Positions 48,753 to 58,810 of a stretch of 64,000 nucleotides of DNA are shown here, piece after piece; positions within the stretch are counted from its first letter, which is position 1; the number at the start of each line of letters is the position of its first letter. The notes below the pieces were generated by a model that had not been told where the DNA came from, ran no database searches, and saw only the letters and a program-made list of their open reading frames with translations. Location of the stretch: positions 19,042-83,041 of IMG/VR virus record IMGVR_UViG_3300025652_000043; one strand, 5' to 3'. The position numbers and the translations under genes were made by a program. This DNA comes from a virus.

Positions 48753-50825
48753 ATGGAGATAGCCCCAGAAATTGATATGGTCAGAGCACCTGATGGTAAA
48801 TGGATAGACACTACTGTGTTTAGAAAAGAAGCTATTAAGTTTAAGAAGTATGGCTACTTCTGTTCAGATTATTGGGGGACCCCAGGTTGGCAAGACTATT
48901 GGGAAGAACAGTTAAAAAGATGTCAAGAAGGTTATGAAGTAAACGGACACAAAGTTACAGGACATCACTACATGTATATGAACTTTTGTCAGATACAAGT
49001 AGTAAAAAAATTAGAGGGCAAGAAAGCATCTAAAAAAGAAACTACTTTCCCAGATTTCTGGGATGGAGATTATGACTATTTTTGGTCACTGGAAATTGCT
49101 AGAAATGGTATTACTCCAGAAGAACTAGAAAAGTTAGCTCTAGAGGTACAACCACATCCAAATCATTTGAAAGGTGGGTATCATATGATAGTAGGAAAGA
49201 GTAGAAGAAAAGGTTATAGTTATAAGAATGGAGCAATTTCTGCTAACTATTATAATACTGAAAGGAAGGCTCAAGTAATCATTGGAGCTTCTGAAAAGAA
49301 GTTTTTATATCCAAAGGGAACAATGGGTATGACAAGTGATTATTTGAATTTCTTAAATGAGTTTACAGGATGGAGAAAATCCAGAGATTATGTAGACAAA
49401 CAAGATCATAAGAAAGCTTCTTACAAGAAGAAAATCAATGGGGTAGATATTGAGTCTGGTTATCAGTCTGAAGTATTTGCCCTAACCTTTAAGGATAATG
49501 CAGATGCAGCAAGGGGTAAGGATGGAGTAGTTGTCCTCCTGGAAGAAGCAGGTGCATTCCCAAACTTAAAGGCATCTTATGCAGCAATCAAACCAGCACT
49601 TACTGCTGGACAATACATTACAGGACAAATCATTATTTTTGGAACAGGTGGAGACATGGCAAGTGGAACAGTAGATTTTGCTGATATGTTTTATAATCCT
49701 TTAGCTTATGGTATTATGCCATTTGTTAATATATGGGATGATAATGCAGAAGACACTTCATGTGGTTTCTTCCACCCTGTTACAAAAAATCTAGAAGGAT
49801 TCTATGATTTACAAGGTAATTCTGATACTGAAGCTGCATTAGAGTTTGAAACAAAAAGAAGAAAGACAATACTTGAGAGCAGTAACAACACTTCTGCATA
49901 TCAGCAACATATACAAGAGTTTGCTCTCAAGCCGTCTGAAGCTTTCCTTACAGTATCAACCAATGATTTTCCAATAATAGAGTTAAGAGCACAACTTAAC
50001 AGAGTTATAAGAGGGAAGTTAATGTTAACTAAAGGTACTCCTGTAACATTAAGAAGAAGTGAGGGTAAAATATTGGCAGAACCTGATTTAATTAATAAGT
50101 TAAATCCTATAATACATTATAAGGTAAAGCAAAAAGATTTAGTGTCTTGTCCTATTATATATGAGTTTCCCTCTAATCCCCCTAAAGGCTTATATAAAAT
50201 AGGATATGACCCTTATAGACAAGACCAAACTACAGGAGTTTCTTTAGCTGCAATTTATGTATATAAAACAGTTCAAAGAGGAAACTCTACTAAAAATATT
50301 ATTGTAGCACATTATGTGGGAAGACCACAAACTGCAGACTCAGTAAATAGAATAGCTGAAATGTTAGCTGAACTTTATAATGCAGAAATAATGTATGAGA
50401 ATGAAGTTCCTGATGTTAAGAAGTATTTTGAAAGACGTAAAAAATTAAGTTTATTAGCAGCACAACCTGATGGGGTAATATCTAAGAATATTAAGAATTC
50501 AAGAGTGGCAAGAATCTATGGCTGTCACATGAATGAGAAACTTAAAGATGCAGGTGCAAAGTATATTAAACAGTGGCTATTAGAGGAGAGAGATTTTGAT
50601 GAACATGGTAATGTATTAATTAATTTAGATTTTATATATGATATTGGTTTATTAGAAGAGTTGATACTTTATAATAAAAAAGGTAACTTTGATAGAGTTA
50701 TGTCACTTATGATGGTTATGTTCCAAATAGAGGAAGATGAACTTGGAAAGGAACATGGAGAAACTGGAGAGATAAATCAAAATGCAGTAGACTTACTAGC
50801 ATTAGACCTATATAGTAGAAATTAA
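48753..50825 (+). CDS. terL: large terminase subunit
   Basis: 690 residues. N-terminal ATPase: GKSRRKGYS at about 149-157 as an unusual Walker A, and VVLLEEAG at about 262-269 as Walker B plus catalytic Glu. FGTGGDM serves as the coupling motif. The C-terminal nuclease domain starts at KIGYDPYRQD (first Asp), with EIMYENEVPDVKKYF and VDLLALDLYS supplying further acidic residues. The protein powers DNA packaging through the portal and cuts the concatemer. It follows the 49-residue gene and is 12 bases before portal. Confidence 0.9.
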   Translation: MEIAPEIDMVRAPDGKWIDTTVFRKEAIKFKKYGYFCSDYWGTPGWQDYWEEQLKRCQEGYEVNGHKVTGHHYMYMNFCQIQVVKKLEGKKASKKETTFPDFWDGDYDYFWSLEIARNGITPEELEKLALEVQPHPNHLKGGYHMIVGKSRRKGYSYKNGAISANYYNTERKAQVIIGASEKKFLYPKGTMGMTSDYLNFLNEFTGWRKSRDYVDKQDHKKASYKKKINGVDIESGYQSEVFALTFKDNADAARGKDGVVVLLEEAGAFPNLKASYAAIKPALTAGQYITGQIIIFGTGGDMASGTVDFADMFYNPLAYGIMPFVNIWDDNAEDTSCGFFHPVTKNLEGFYDLQGNSDTEAALEFETKRRKTILESSNNTSAYQQHIQEFALKPSEAFLTVSTNDFPIIELRAQLNRVIRGKLMLTKGTPVTLRRSEGKILAEPDLINKLNPIIHYKVKQKDLVSCPIIYEFPSNPPKGLYKIGYDPYRQDQTTGVSLAAIYVYKTVQRGNSTKNIIVAHYVGRPQTADSVNRIAEMLAELYNAEIMYENEVPDVKKYFERRKKLSLLAAQPDGVISKNIKNSRVARIYGCHMNEKLKDAGAKYIKQWLLEERDFDEHGNVLINLDFIYDIGLLEELILYNKKGNFDRVMSLMMVMFQIEEDELGKEHGETGEINQNAVDLLALDLYSRN

Positions 50826-50837
50826 AAAAATAAAAAA

Positions 50838-53240
50838 ATGGCTGAGATGACAACAGGAAAGGTTAGGCTTTCTTTAAGAGAAAAAAATTCCAATAAAAAA
50901 CAATGGTTTAAAGATAAAGCCGATAAATTGAAAGGTGCTGCTTTTGGAGATTCAGGGCATTCTTTTGATGGTGCAATTTCAGAATATAAAAGAAAGAAAG
51001 TAAACTATGATTTGTTTAATAATATTGTAAACAAAGAAGACTTTCAATATGTATGTAAACCTTTTGGTGCAGAAGCAGGGGACTTACCTGCAAACTTTAC
51101 TAATAAAGATATAGTGTCTCCAAGAATAAAGGCTGCTTTAGGTATGGAAATGAAAAGACCTTTTTCTTTTAAAACCTTAGCAGTAAACGAGGAAGCCACT
51201 ACCAGAAAAGAACAGCATAAATTTAGTTTAATTAAAGAGTATACTGTCTCTACAATTATGCAACCTATACAAGCTGAAATAGAAGCTAAGTTTCAAGAGC
51301 AAACTAAAGGGAGAGAACTTACTGAAGATGAGCAAGCACAAATTAATCAGCAAATGGCTGAAGAGATGAAAGCTATGACTCCACCTGAAGTACAGAAATA
51401 TATGGAGAGAAAACATCAAGATCCTGCTGAAGCACAAATGCATCAGATATTGCAAGGTATTGCACAGAAAGAAGATGTTAAAAGAAAGTTTGACAAAGGC
51501 TGGAAACATGCTTGTTTATCAGGGGAAGAGGTATATTGGGTAGGTCAGGTTAGAGGTAAACCTAGTTTAGGAGTGACTAACCCTATTAGATTTGATTATG
51601 ACAAATCACCAGACATGGACTTTATTGAAGATGGAGAATGGGGTGTTGCAGAATATAGAATGACTCCTAGTCAATTAGCTGCACATGCTGATGGAGAACT
51701 TAGTAACACTCAACTTGATGAAATTTTTAGTGATGGGGGAGGTGCTCAATCTTACGATTCAGAATGGAATTTTAGTGATGCTGAATCTAAATCAGATAAT
51801 ACTGTATCTGTATATCATTGTGTATGGAAAGATTTAAGAAGAATAGGATTCTTAACTTTTATAGACCCAAAAACAGGAGAAGAACATGAAACTGTTGTAG
51901 GAGAGGATTATAGAAAGAATTTAGATGCAGGAGATATTAAAATAGATTGGGAATGGATACCAGAGACCTATGAAACTTTTATAGCACAAAATGATATTTA
52001 TTTTAAAATGAGACCTATAGAAGGTCAACATAAAGATTTAAATAATCTGTTTGAATGTAAGCTACCTTATTATGGGGCTGCTTATGATAACCTTAATTCT
52101 GAAACTACTTCATTGATGGATAGAATGAAAGTATGGCAATACTATTACAATATTATTATGTATAGAATAGAATTGCTTATGGCTTCAGATAAAGGTAAAC
52201 TAATGCTTATGAATATTAATGCTATACCAAAATCTGCAGGAATATCTATGGAGAAGTGGTTGTATTATGCTGAAGCTTTAAAGATAGGTTGGATTAATCC
52301 TAATGAAGAAGGTAATAAAGGTTTAGATGTGACTAACATGGCTAAACAAATGGATATGTCTTTAATGTCTGATATTCAAAAATATGTAGACTTGGCAAAT
52401 TATATAGATTCTCAATGTGGTAAATCAGTAGGAATTACTGAAACTGCATTAGGTCAAATGGAAGAAAGACAAGCAGTGGCAAATACAAGACAAAGTAATG
52501 TTGCTACTTCTAATATATTAGAGCCTTATTTTGATTTACATAATCATGTAAAAAGAAATGTACTACAGGCTTTAGTAGAACAATGTAAAATTAGTTATGT
52601 AGATTCTGATGATGATTTCTTAACATTTACTTTAGATGATTTATCAGTTCAAATGCTTAAAATAGATGGAGAATTATTAGACTCTTCTACTTATGGTATT
52701 TTTGTAACTAGCTCATCTAAAGCTCATGAAGCTGTAGAACTAGTTAAACAATTGGCACATGCTGCTCAACAGAACAATGCAATTAAAATGTCTTCTGTTA
52801 TTAAGGTAGTAAGAAGTGAAGGTATTCAAGAAGCTGAAGAGCTACTTGAAACAGGAGAAAGAGAACAAAGTGCAGAACTACAACAAAATCAATTACAAGC
52901 TATTCAAGAGCAAGGTAAGAATGATGAGAAAGCTAGACAATGGGCTAGAGAAGAAAAGGAAATTGATCAAGCTAATATACTTGAACAAATTGCAGCTAAA
53001 GGTGTACTTGACTTACAAAAACAAGCAATGTTATCTATGGGATTCAATGAAGACAAAGATATGGATAATGATGGTGTCCCTGATGTACAAGAAATATTTA
53101 GAGATGGGGTAGATGCGAATCTTAAAATGAGAAAACAAGACTTGGATGAAAAGAAATTTGAAGAAGATAAAAAACAAAATAAAGCTAAAAATGCTATTGA
53201 AAATAAAAAGATAGATAAGGCTACAACTAAGAAAAGCTAA
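50838..53240 (+). CDS. portal protein
   Basis: 800 residues, typical of crAss-like portals. The N-terminal part is basic (KKQWFKDKADKLKG). A central part has the long helix and wing pattern of portals (MKVWQYYYNIIMYRIELLMA), then MNINAIPKSAG, the segment echoed by the gene at 46409, and ITETALGQMEERQAVAN. A Gln/Glu-rich C-terminal coiled coil (from about 690) ends in a Lys-rich tail. DNA enters and leaves the capsid through this ring, which sits between terminase and the tail. Gene order supports the call. Confidence 0.85.
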   Translation: MAEMTTGKVRLSLREKNSNKKQWFKDKADKLKGAAFGDSGHSFDGAISEYKRKKVNYDLFNNIVNKEDFQYVCKPFGAEAGDLPANFTNKDIVSPRIKAALGMEMKRPFSFKTLAVNEEATTRKEQHKFSLIKEYTVSTIMQPIQAEIEAKFQEQTKGRELTEDEQAQINQQMAEEMKAMTPPEVQKYMERKHQDPAEAQMHQILQGIAQKEDVKRKFDKGWKHACLSGEEVYWVGQVRGKPSLGVTNPIRFDYDKSPDMDFIEDGEWGVAEYRMTPSQLAAHADGELSNTQLDEIFSDGGGAQSYDSEWNFSDAESKSDNTVSVYHCVWKDLRRIGFLTFIDPKTGEEHETVVGEDYRKNLDAGDIKIDWEWIPETYETFIAQNDIYFKMRPIEGQHKDLNNLFECKLPYYGAAYDNLNSETTSLMDRMKVWQYYYNIIMYRIELLMASDKGKLMLMNINAIPKSAGISMEKWLYYAEALKIGWINPNEEGNKGLDVTNMAKQMDMSLMSDIQKYVDLANYIDSQCGKSVGITETALGQMEERQAVANTRQSNVATSNILEPYFDLHNHVKRNVLQALVEQCKISYVDSDDDFLTFTLDDLSVQMLKIDGELLDSSTYGIFVTSSSKAHEAVELVKQLAHAAQQNNAIKMSSVIKVVRSEGIQEAEELLETGEREQSAELQQNQLQAIQEQGKNDEKARQWAREEKEIDQANILEQIAAKGVLDLQKQAMLSMGFNEDKDMDNDGVPDVQEIFRDGVDANLKMRKQDLDEKKFEEDKKQNKAKNAIENKKIDKATTKKS

Positions 53241-53280
53241 ATTTGGCTATTAGGGATAATCTCTAAAAGTTAAGTTTTAA

Positions 53281-53300
53281 ACTTAAATTATATTAATATT
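53281..53300 (+). promoter_or_regulatory. candidate late promoter, copy 2
   Basis: ACTTAAATTATATTAATATT, one base different from 44773-44792. It lies 20 bases upstream of the next ATG (53321) in an 80-base AT-rich gap, in front of the acidic protein and the major capsid gene, where a strong late promoter is expected. Confidence 0.55.
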
Positions 53301-53320
53301 AATACTTAAATTTACGTAAC

Positions 53321-54481
53321 ATGCCAAAAGAAAAAGATACCCAAAAAGAGTCTACAGAAGCATCTGTAGCACAAGAAACTGCACTAGAAAATTTTGAATG
53401 GGATGAAGGTGGAGGAGACTTCTTTGGAATTGATGATTCAGCAATAGAAAAAGAAGATGTAGTTCCTGTTAAAAAGGAGGATGAAGAGGAAGATGTCTCT
53501 AAAACAAAAGAAGAAGAGGAAGACAATGAAGAAGAAGAAAGTTTTTTTGGCTTAGATGAAGAAGACATTAAAAGTGGTGAAGAGGATGATAATGAAGAAA
53601 TCACTCCTAAAAATAAAACTGAAGAGGATTTAAACTCCTATGCAGAAAAACTGAAAGAGAATGGAATCTTTCAGAATATTGAAATTCCTGAAGAGGAATT
53701 GACAGAAGATAAGTTCATTGAATTACAGGATTTAGAGATAGAATCAAGAGTAGATGAAGCTTTTGAAGGTTTCTTCAAAGAGATGGATGATGATGGTGCT
53801 GCTTTTCTTAAACATAAAAAGAACGGTGGTAGTACAGAAGACTTTTTTAAAGTTTATGGTACAACATCAGAATTACCTGAAGGAGATTTGGATGATGAGC
53901 AGTATCAAGAAAAAGTCAGCAGATATTATTATGGGCAAGTAGAAGGTGATTCTACAGAAGACATAGATGATAAGATTGAGTGGCTTAGAGATACTGGCAA
54001 ATTAGAGAAATACTCTCAAAAATTTGATTTGAAAATCAAAGAGAAAGAAACTAAAGATAAAGAGGATTTAGTAAAAGCCAACAAAGCAGCAGAAAAAGTT
54101 TCTGATGCTAATAAAAAAGCTTTTGCAAATAGTGTCCAAGAGGCTTTGGATAACACTGACCAAGTGGACAACTTTACATTTACTAAAGAAAGTAAAAAAA
54201 GTCTATTACCTTTTATCACTAAACCTACTGTAAAAATTGGTCCAAACAAGTATATAACAGGCATGCAGAGTAGATTAAGCACAGCACTTAAAAACCCTGA
54301 AAAAATGCTAGTACTTGCACAATTATTACAGAATGATTTTGATGTCAGCACTATAATACAAAATGCTACTACTGTGAAAACAAAGAAGCTAAAAGCTGAT
54401 ATTCAAAGAAAGAAATCTGTTAAACCTAGTAGTTCAGGTAGGACAGGGCACAAAAGAAGTTTAGCTGATGTAAACTTTTAA
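53321..54481 (+). CDS. acidic protein before the capsid gene, probable scaffold or capsid partner
   Basis: 386 residues. The first 110 residues are extremely acidic (EDVVPVKKEDEEEDV, then EEEDNEEEESFFGL) and low in complexity. The remainder is helical (KIKEKETKDKEDLVK) with a basic C-terminus (QRKKSVKPSS). Position directly before the major capsid protein and the charge pattern fit a scaffold or internal capsid protein; crAss-like phages have such a gene. No protease motif is visible. Inferred role. Confidence 0.6.
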   Translation: MPKEKDTQKESTEASVAQETALENFEWDEGGGDFFGIDDSAIEKEDVVPVKKEDEEEDVSKTKEEEEDNEEEESFFGLDEEDIKSGEEDDNEEITPKNKTEEDLNSYAEKLKENGIFQNIEIPEEELTEDKFIELQDLEIESRVDEAFEGFFKEMDDDGAAFLKHKKNGGSTEDFFKVYGTTSELPEGDLDDEQYQEKVSRYYYGQVEGDSTEDIDDKIEWLRDTGKLEKYSQKFDLKIKEKETKDKEDLVKANKAAEKVSDANKKAFANSVQEALDNTDQVDNFTFTKESKKSLLPFITKPTVKIGPNKYITGMQSRLSTALKNPEKMLVLAQLLQNDFDVSTIIQNATTVKTKKLKADIQRKKSVKPSSSGRTGHKRSLADVNF

Positions 54482-54517
54482 AAATAATAATTAATTAAAA
54501 ATTAAAACTTTCAAATT

Positions 54518-55975
54518 ATGGCAAAAGGATTAGTAGGTAATAAGCTTATTACCAAACAAATGCCTTGGCATGCAAACATGACTGAACTCAATCATTTGGG
54601 TAAAGCTCTTATTGCAAAGCCAGATAAGTTTGAATCCAAAATTGGGCAGTTATTTACTGCCGAAAGGTATTCAGATAATCCTTTGACAGCTATGGCTATC
54701 AAAGAGGGCAGACAAGAAAACACCAATTCCTCTATGTGGGAATGGGACATGAGACCAGCTACAACTAGACCACTAGTGGTTTTAGAAGATGTACAAGCAG
54801 GTGACACAACTAAAGGTAAATACAAAGCAGTATTTAAAATTAAGTTGGATGAAAACTGGTATGAGCCAGGAGATATTATTACTCCAGGAACTTCTAATAA
54901 GAAGTACCAATGTAGAGTACAAGAGGAAAGAGTTCCTCATGGAAAAGGATACATCTATACATTACGTTTAATGTCAGATAATCCTCAGCTTTTTGTCCCA
55001 GTACAATATTTTAAAGCAGGAACACAATGGGGGAAACTTTACTCTCAATATGCTGAAGCTGAAACACAATCTGGTAGCACACAATATGCTTTGCCTATCT
55101 CTATGGCAAACAGAATGTCAAGATTCAGAAAGAAATACAAAGTAACAGGAGATGCTCATGATGAAGTATTAGCTGTGAAAATTCCAGATTCAATGGGCAC
55201 GTACCATGATTCATGGGTTAAGTTTGCTGAAGTTGAATACTGGCAACAGTGGTACAGAGAAATTGAAAGAGGATATTGGTACTCACGTAGTACAGATACA
55301 GTTCTTTCAGCTAATGGTAGACCATTAAGAACAGGACCAGGATTACAAGAGATGTTAGAAGACTCTCACGTTCAAAGATTCTCACATTTAACTGCAAGGT
55401 TAATTGAAGAATATTTGATGGGTATTTTCTACTCTAGAGTTAAGCCAGGTGCAGCAAGAAAAATTAAAGGATATTCAGGTGAATATGGAATGATTAACTT
55501 CCACAGAGCTATTCAAGATTGGGCACAAAAAACTGGATTTATTCAGGTAGTTGACCAAATGTTTATTCAAAAAGGTAGTTCAAGCTATAATGATAACTCA
55601 TTATCTGCAGGTTACCAATTCACTAAGTATAGAATGGCTAATGGAGCTGAACTAGAATTGATTCACAATCCTCTTTATGATGATAGAGAAATCAATTTTG
55701 AAATAGACCCTGTTACAGGTTATCCTTTAGAGTCTCAAAGAATTACATTCTTAGATTTCTCTGGACAAGGAAAATCATCTAACTGTAGAATTGTTAACAA
55801 GAATAAGTCATATAAACTTGGGTATGTTGCTGGTTTATGTAATCCTTATGGACCTAATGATGGTAAATTAATGAGTCACTCAGGTAACTTCTATGAAATG
55901 CATGTTGAGAAACAATCAGGTATGCATATTGAAGATATTGGAAGATGTGGTGAATTGATTTTATCAAGAAACTAA
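54518..55975 (+). CDS. major capsid protein (HK97 fold, crAss type)
   Basis: 485 residues, the expected size for crAss-like major capsid proteins (about 490). It starts MAKGLVGNKLITKQMPWHAN and continues with beta-rich and aromatic stretches (YWQQWYREIERGYW). It is followed by a terminator, as is common for this highly expressed gene. Codon use is less AT-rich and more uniform than in neighbours, consistent with strong late expression. Assigned from position, size and resemblance to crAss-like capsid N-termini. Confidence 0.8.
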   Translation: MAKGLVGNKLITKQMPWHANMTELNHLGKALIAKPDKFESKIGQLFTAERYSDNPLTAMAIKEGRQENTNSSMWEWDMRPATTRPLVVLEDVQAGDTTKGKYKAVFKIKLDENWYEPGDIITPGTSNKKYQCRVQEERVPHGKGYIYTLRLMSDNPQLFVPVQYFKAGTQWGKLYSQYAEAETQSGSTQYALPISMANRMSRFRKKYKVTGDAHDEVLAVKIPDSMGTYHDSWVKFAEVEYWQQWYREIERGYWYSRSTDTVLSANGRPLRTGPGLQEMLEDSHVQRFSHLTARLIEEYLMGIFYSRVKPGAARKIKGYSGEYGMINFHRAIQDWAQKTGFIQVVDQMFIQKGSSSYNDNSLSAGYQFTKYRMANGAELELIHNPLYDDREINFEIDPVTGYPLESQRITFLDFSGQGKSSNCRIVNKNKSYKLGYVAGLCNPYGPNDGKLMSHSGNFYEMHVEKQSGMHIEDIGRCGELILSRN

Positions 55976-55994
55976 GTCTAAGGGAAAAGATTAT

Positions 55995-56020
55995 AGGGGG
56001 TAATTGATTTTACCCCTTTT
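55995..56020 (+). terminator. terminator after the major capsid gene
   Basis: GGGGTAA pairs with TTACCCC around a 6-base loop, followed by TTTT. About 20 bases past the capsid stop. Confidence 0.85.
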
Positions 56021-56113
56021 AATTAATCAGAGAAGATGTAAAAATCAAATGCACACTAACACAACATATAGTGTGATTAAAAGAAAATAAGTATTAAACT
56101 AAAAGAAAAAATT

Positions 56114-56908
56114 ATGTCAAAAGTAGAAATTAGACCATTAAGCATCCCTAAATGGCATGGTAAAGAAGGTCAAGAAGCTTTCACACAACCTCATACAATA
56201 GAAGCGTTATATGACCATAATAGTGGTGGTTATGCAACTGGATTAACTGAAGGAGAAGTAGAAAAGTATCAAAAGAAGTTAAAGGTAGACTTATCAAGCA
56301 CTTTCAATCAAGAAGAACCCCATCCTTTCTGGAATAGTAAAATGGCTAGGGTTAAATTGGAGAATGCAACTATGATTCTTGATGATAGTATAGCCCTTGA
56401 ATTTGTCAAAGTTAAAATGTTAAAAGCTAGTAAGTATGTGGCTAATAGTATGAAAGAATGGGAAGATGGATTGTTTCCTGAAGCAACACATGTAATATTT
56501 GATGAAACTGAAGAAGAAGACATCAAAGCAAGTAAAGCTAAGAAAAGACAGGAAGCAGTTAAATTGTCCCTAGACCTCTCAGCAGAAGCACAAGCTAATA
56601 TCATTCAGATATTAACTAATAAATCTGTTAGAGGTAAAAGTGCCAACTATTTGGTTGGAGAGATTGATGATCTGATTCAAGACAGATTAAGTGATTTCAT
56701 AAGAGAAGCAAAGAAAGATAAGAAAGACTTATATACAACTGCTGCAGTTATGGAAGCTATTCACAGAAATGTTTTGACAAAAGAAGGAACAGCAATTTTC
56801 TATTTATCAGATAAAATTGGCTATGACTTTGAATCTGCTGTTGAGTGGTTTAAAGACCCACAAAACCAAAACATGAAGACTAGTATATTAGGGAAACTTA
56901 ATAATTAA
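56114..56908 (+). CDS. hypothetical structural-region protein, 264 residues
   Basis: Helical and Lys/Glu-rich with a central acidic/basic mix (VIFDETEEEDIKASKAKKR). No motif recognised. It follows a hairpin-containing leader (56021-56113; arms CACACT/AGTGTG). Genes here in crAss-like phages encode capsid or neck components. Confidence 0.5.
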   Translation: MSKVEIRPLSIPKWHGKEGQEAFTQPHTIEALYDHNSGGYATGLTEGEVEKYQKKLKVDLSSTFNQEEPHPFWNSKMARVKLENATMILDDSIALEFVKVKMLKASKYVANSMKEWEDGLFPEATHVIFDETEEEDIKASKAKKRQEAVKLSLDLSAEAQANIIQILTNKSVRGKSANYLVGEIDDLIQDRLSDFIREAKKDKKDLYTTAAVMEAIHRNVLTKEGTAIFYLSDKIGYDFESAVEWFKDPQNQNMKTSILGKLNN

Positions 56909-56927
56909 TCTTCTAAATACAATTAGA

Positions 56928-57647
56928 ATGAATATTAAAGAGATGCATTATGATTTCAAGCAAAAGCTAAATAAGGTTGACTCTCAACAGTATAGGAATT
57001 TAAAAGTTCCTGAAATTGATTGGAAACTAAATGAAGCTATTGTGTTATTTGTTAAAATTGTAGCAGAGCCTAAGCATGCAACAAAGCTTGGGTTTGAAAC
57101 TAGTCAGAGAACTATAGATGATATTAGAACTCTAGTTGTTAATGATGAAAATTTAACGCTACTCTTTACTGAAACTGAGTCTGTTTCTTTTGAATTACCT
57201 GATAATTATTTTGATTATATAGGTACTCAAAAGCTAATGATAGAGAAAAATGGATGTGAAGCTTCTGCAATAAATGTAATTCTAAGACAACATGATGATA
57301 ATTTTGAAGCTAGTCCATTTGATAGAAGTTCTTTTCTTTGGAGAGAAGTAAATATCAGATTTAATGAAGATGGCATTAAAGTTTTTACATCAGGAGAATT
57401 TGAAGTTCCTAGCTTAAGTATTAATTATATTAAACAACCTGCATCTGTCAATAACAGTGAGAGTTTTGTAGGAGGTCAATATATAACTTTAGCAGGAGTA
57501 ACTTTAGACACTAATGTAGATTGTGATTTGCCTTGGCAAGTCCACAATGAAATTGTAGATTTAGCAGTAGCTATAACTACAGGAGATTTACAAATACCTG
57601 ACTATGCAATAAAGAAAGATAAGTTGAATTATAATCAACTATCATAA
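56928..57647 (+). CDS. probable head-tail connector or neck protein
   Basis: 239 residues: a helical N-terminus (MHYDFKQKLNKVDSQQYR) with a DWKLNEAIVLFV segment, then a beta-rich domain (VSFELPDNYFDYIG, VFTSGEFEVPSL). This helix-plus-beta layout and position after the capsid fit an adaptor/ring protein of the neck. Inferred; no family match by eye. Confidence 0.5.
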   Translation: MNIKEMHYDFKQKLNKVDSQQYRNLKVPEIDWKLNEAIVLFVKIVAEPKHATKLGFETSQRTIDDIRTLVVNDENLTLLFTETESVSFELPDNYFDYIGTQKLMIEKNGCEASAINVILRQHDDNFEASPFDRSSFLWREVNIRFNEDGIKVFTSGEFEVPSLSINYIKQPASVNNSESFVGGQYITLAGVTLDTNVDCDLPWQVHNEIVDLAVAITTGDLQIPDYAIKKDKLNYNQLS

Positions 57648-57673
57648 GTCAAACAATTTAAAAATTAAAAATT

Positions 57674-58711
57674 ATGTCAAGAAATAATGATGTATTTCAA
57701 GTATTAGTTCCAACAGCAGCAGTAGCCGTAACAGGTGGAGTTGCAACAGGAACTACTTTAGATGCTTTAACAGAAGGACAAATTGGTGCTTTTGGTTATG
57801 AGAGTAATGTAGCATTAGATCCTACAGCTAAACCAACAGTTCCTTTTTACTTAGCTGTAAAAGTGTTGAACCTAGATGGACAAGAGGATATTGTAAAGTC
57901 TACTGGACACAGTATTAATCCTAAAAATGAAGTGAGTTATACTCACAAAGCATATACTGCTCCAGTGCAGATGGTGACCTCAAGCCCCTTTAAAGTAATT
58001 CAATGTGGGAATGAAGTTGGAGTTAAAATTGAGATTAGAAATCAAGAAGCATACAGATTAAATGGTTATAATCAAGTTGTAAAAAACTTTATTGTTCCTA
58101 CATCTGAATGTATAGATTGTGAAACTAGTTGTCAAGATGGAAATTGTACTGATGTTTTAACAGCATTAGTTGCTTTAATTAACTCTGATGAAGATGGTTT
58201 AGTTGTGGCAACACAAACTGCTCCAACAGCTACAGACCCATTAGAAGCATGTGATTCAACTGCTGCTGGATATGTAGCAGGAGAGTTGATTTTAACTGTT
58301 CAAGCAAAAGCTTTTGCAGATTGGTGTAGCATTAACTTAAACTATTTTTCTCCAAGACAGACAGAGATAATTGTAACTCCTATTGATGGATTTGAAGCTA
58401 CAGTTATTGATACTGCAATGGTATATGAAGATGGTGCAGGTTATGATGTTAAGCAAATGGAGTATGAAGCAGGTGGATGGAATGGGAAACCAGGACCATA
58501 TAGAGCTTCTGATTTAATGGGAGTAGCTTTTGAAGGCTTTCAGTATTTTGCTGATGCAAGTAAAAACTATGATGTTTATCATGCTTCTTATGACTTAGTA
58601 TCTGTTTCAGGATGGAGAAAAGATGACCATTTTGCAAGAACTGTTGTAGCTGCAGAAAACGGAGCTACTGCAACTTTGATAACTACTTTCTTAGATGTTA
58701 TCTTTGGATAA
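57674..58711 (+). CDS. probable major virion protein (tail or head decoration)
   Basis: 345 residues, beta-rich, with Ala/Thr/Gly-rich strands (AVAVTGGVATGTTLDAL). A Cys cluster around 143-155 (SECIDCETSCQDGNC) could form disulfides or bind metal. The C-terminal part is typical of virion surface proteins (GWNGKPGPYRASDLMG). It has a strong terminator right after it, as for an abundant protein. Related genes with a CIDC-type motif are recalled from Cellulophaga phages. Function inferred. Confidence 0.5.
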   Translation: MSRNNDVFQVLVPTAAVAVTGGVATGTTLDALTEGQIGAFGYESNVALDPTAKPTVPFYLAVKVLNLDGQEDIVKSTGHSINPKNEVSYTHKAYTAPVQMVTSSPFKVIQCGNEVGVKIEIRNQEAYRLNGYNQVVKNFIVPTSECIDCETSCQDGNCTDVLTALVALINSDEDGLVVATQTAPTATDPLEACDSTAAGYVAGELILTVQAKAFADWCSINLNYFSPRQTEIIVTPIDGFEATVIDTAMVYEDGAGYDVKQMEYEAGGWNGKPGPYRASDLMGVAFEGFQYFADASKNYDVYHASYDLVSVSGWRKDDHFARTVVAAENGATATLITTFLDVIFG

Positions 58712-58738
58712 GAACTAAATAGTTAGTAATATTTATAT

Positions 58739-58776
58739 AAAAAGAGGCTTGGGCACTTAGCCTTAGCCTCTTTTTT
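58739..58776 (+). terminator. terminator after the 345-residue virion protein
   Basis: AAAGAGGCT pairs with AGCCTCTTT, with an inner pair GGGC/GCC, followed by a T-run. Confidence 0.85.
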
Positions 58777-58810
58777 ATTACCTTATACACATCAATTAAA
58801 AAATACAAAA

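Noticed and set aside
53299-53604. Ser-rich 101-residue frame on the minus strand
   Set aside because: It is the mirror of the acidic Glu/Asp-rich gene at 53321; codons for Glu on one strand read as Ser/Phe on the other.
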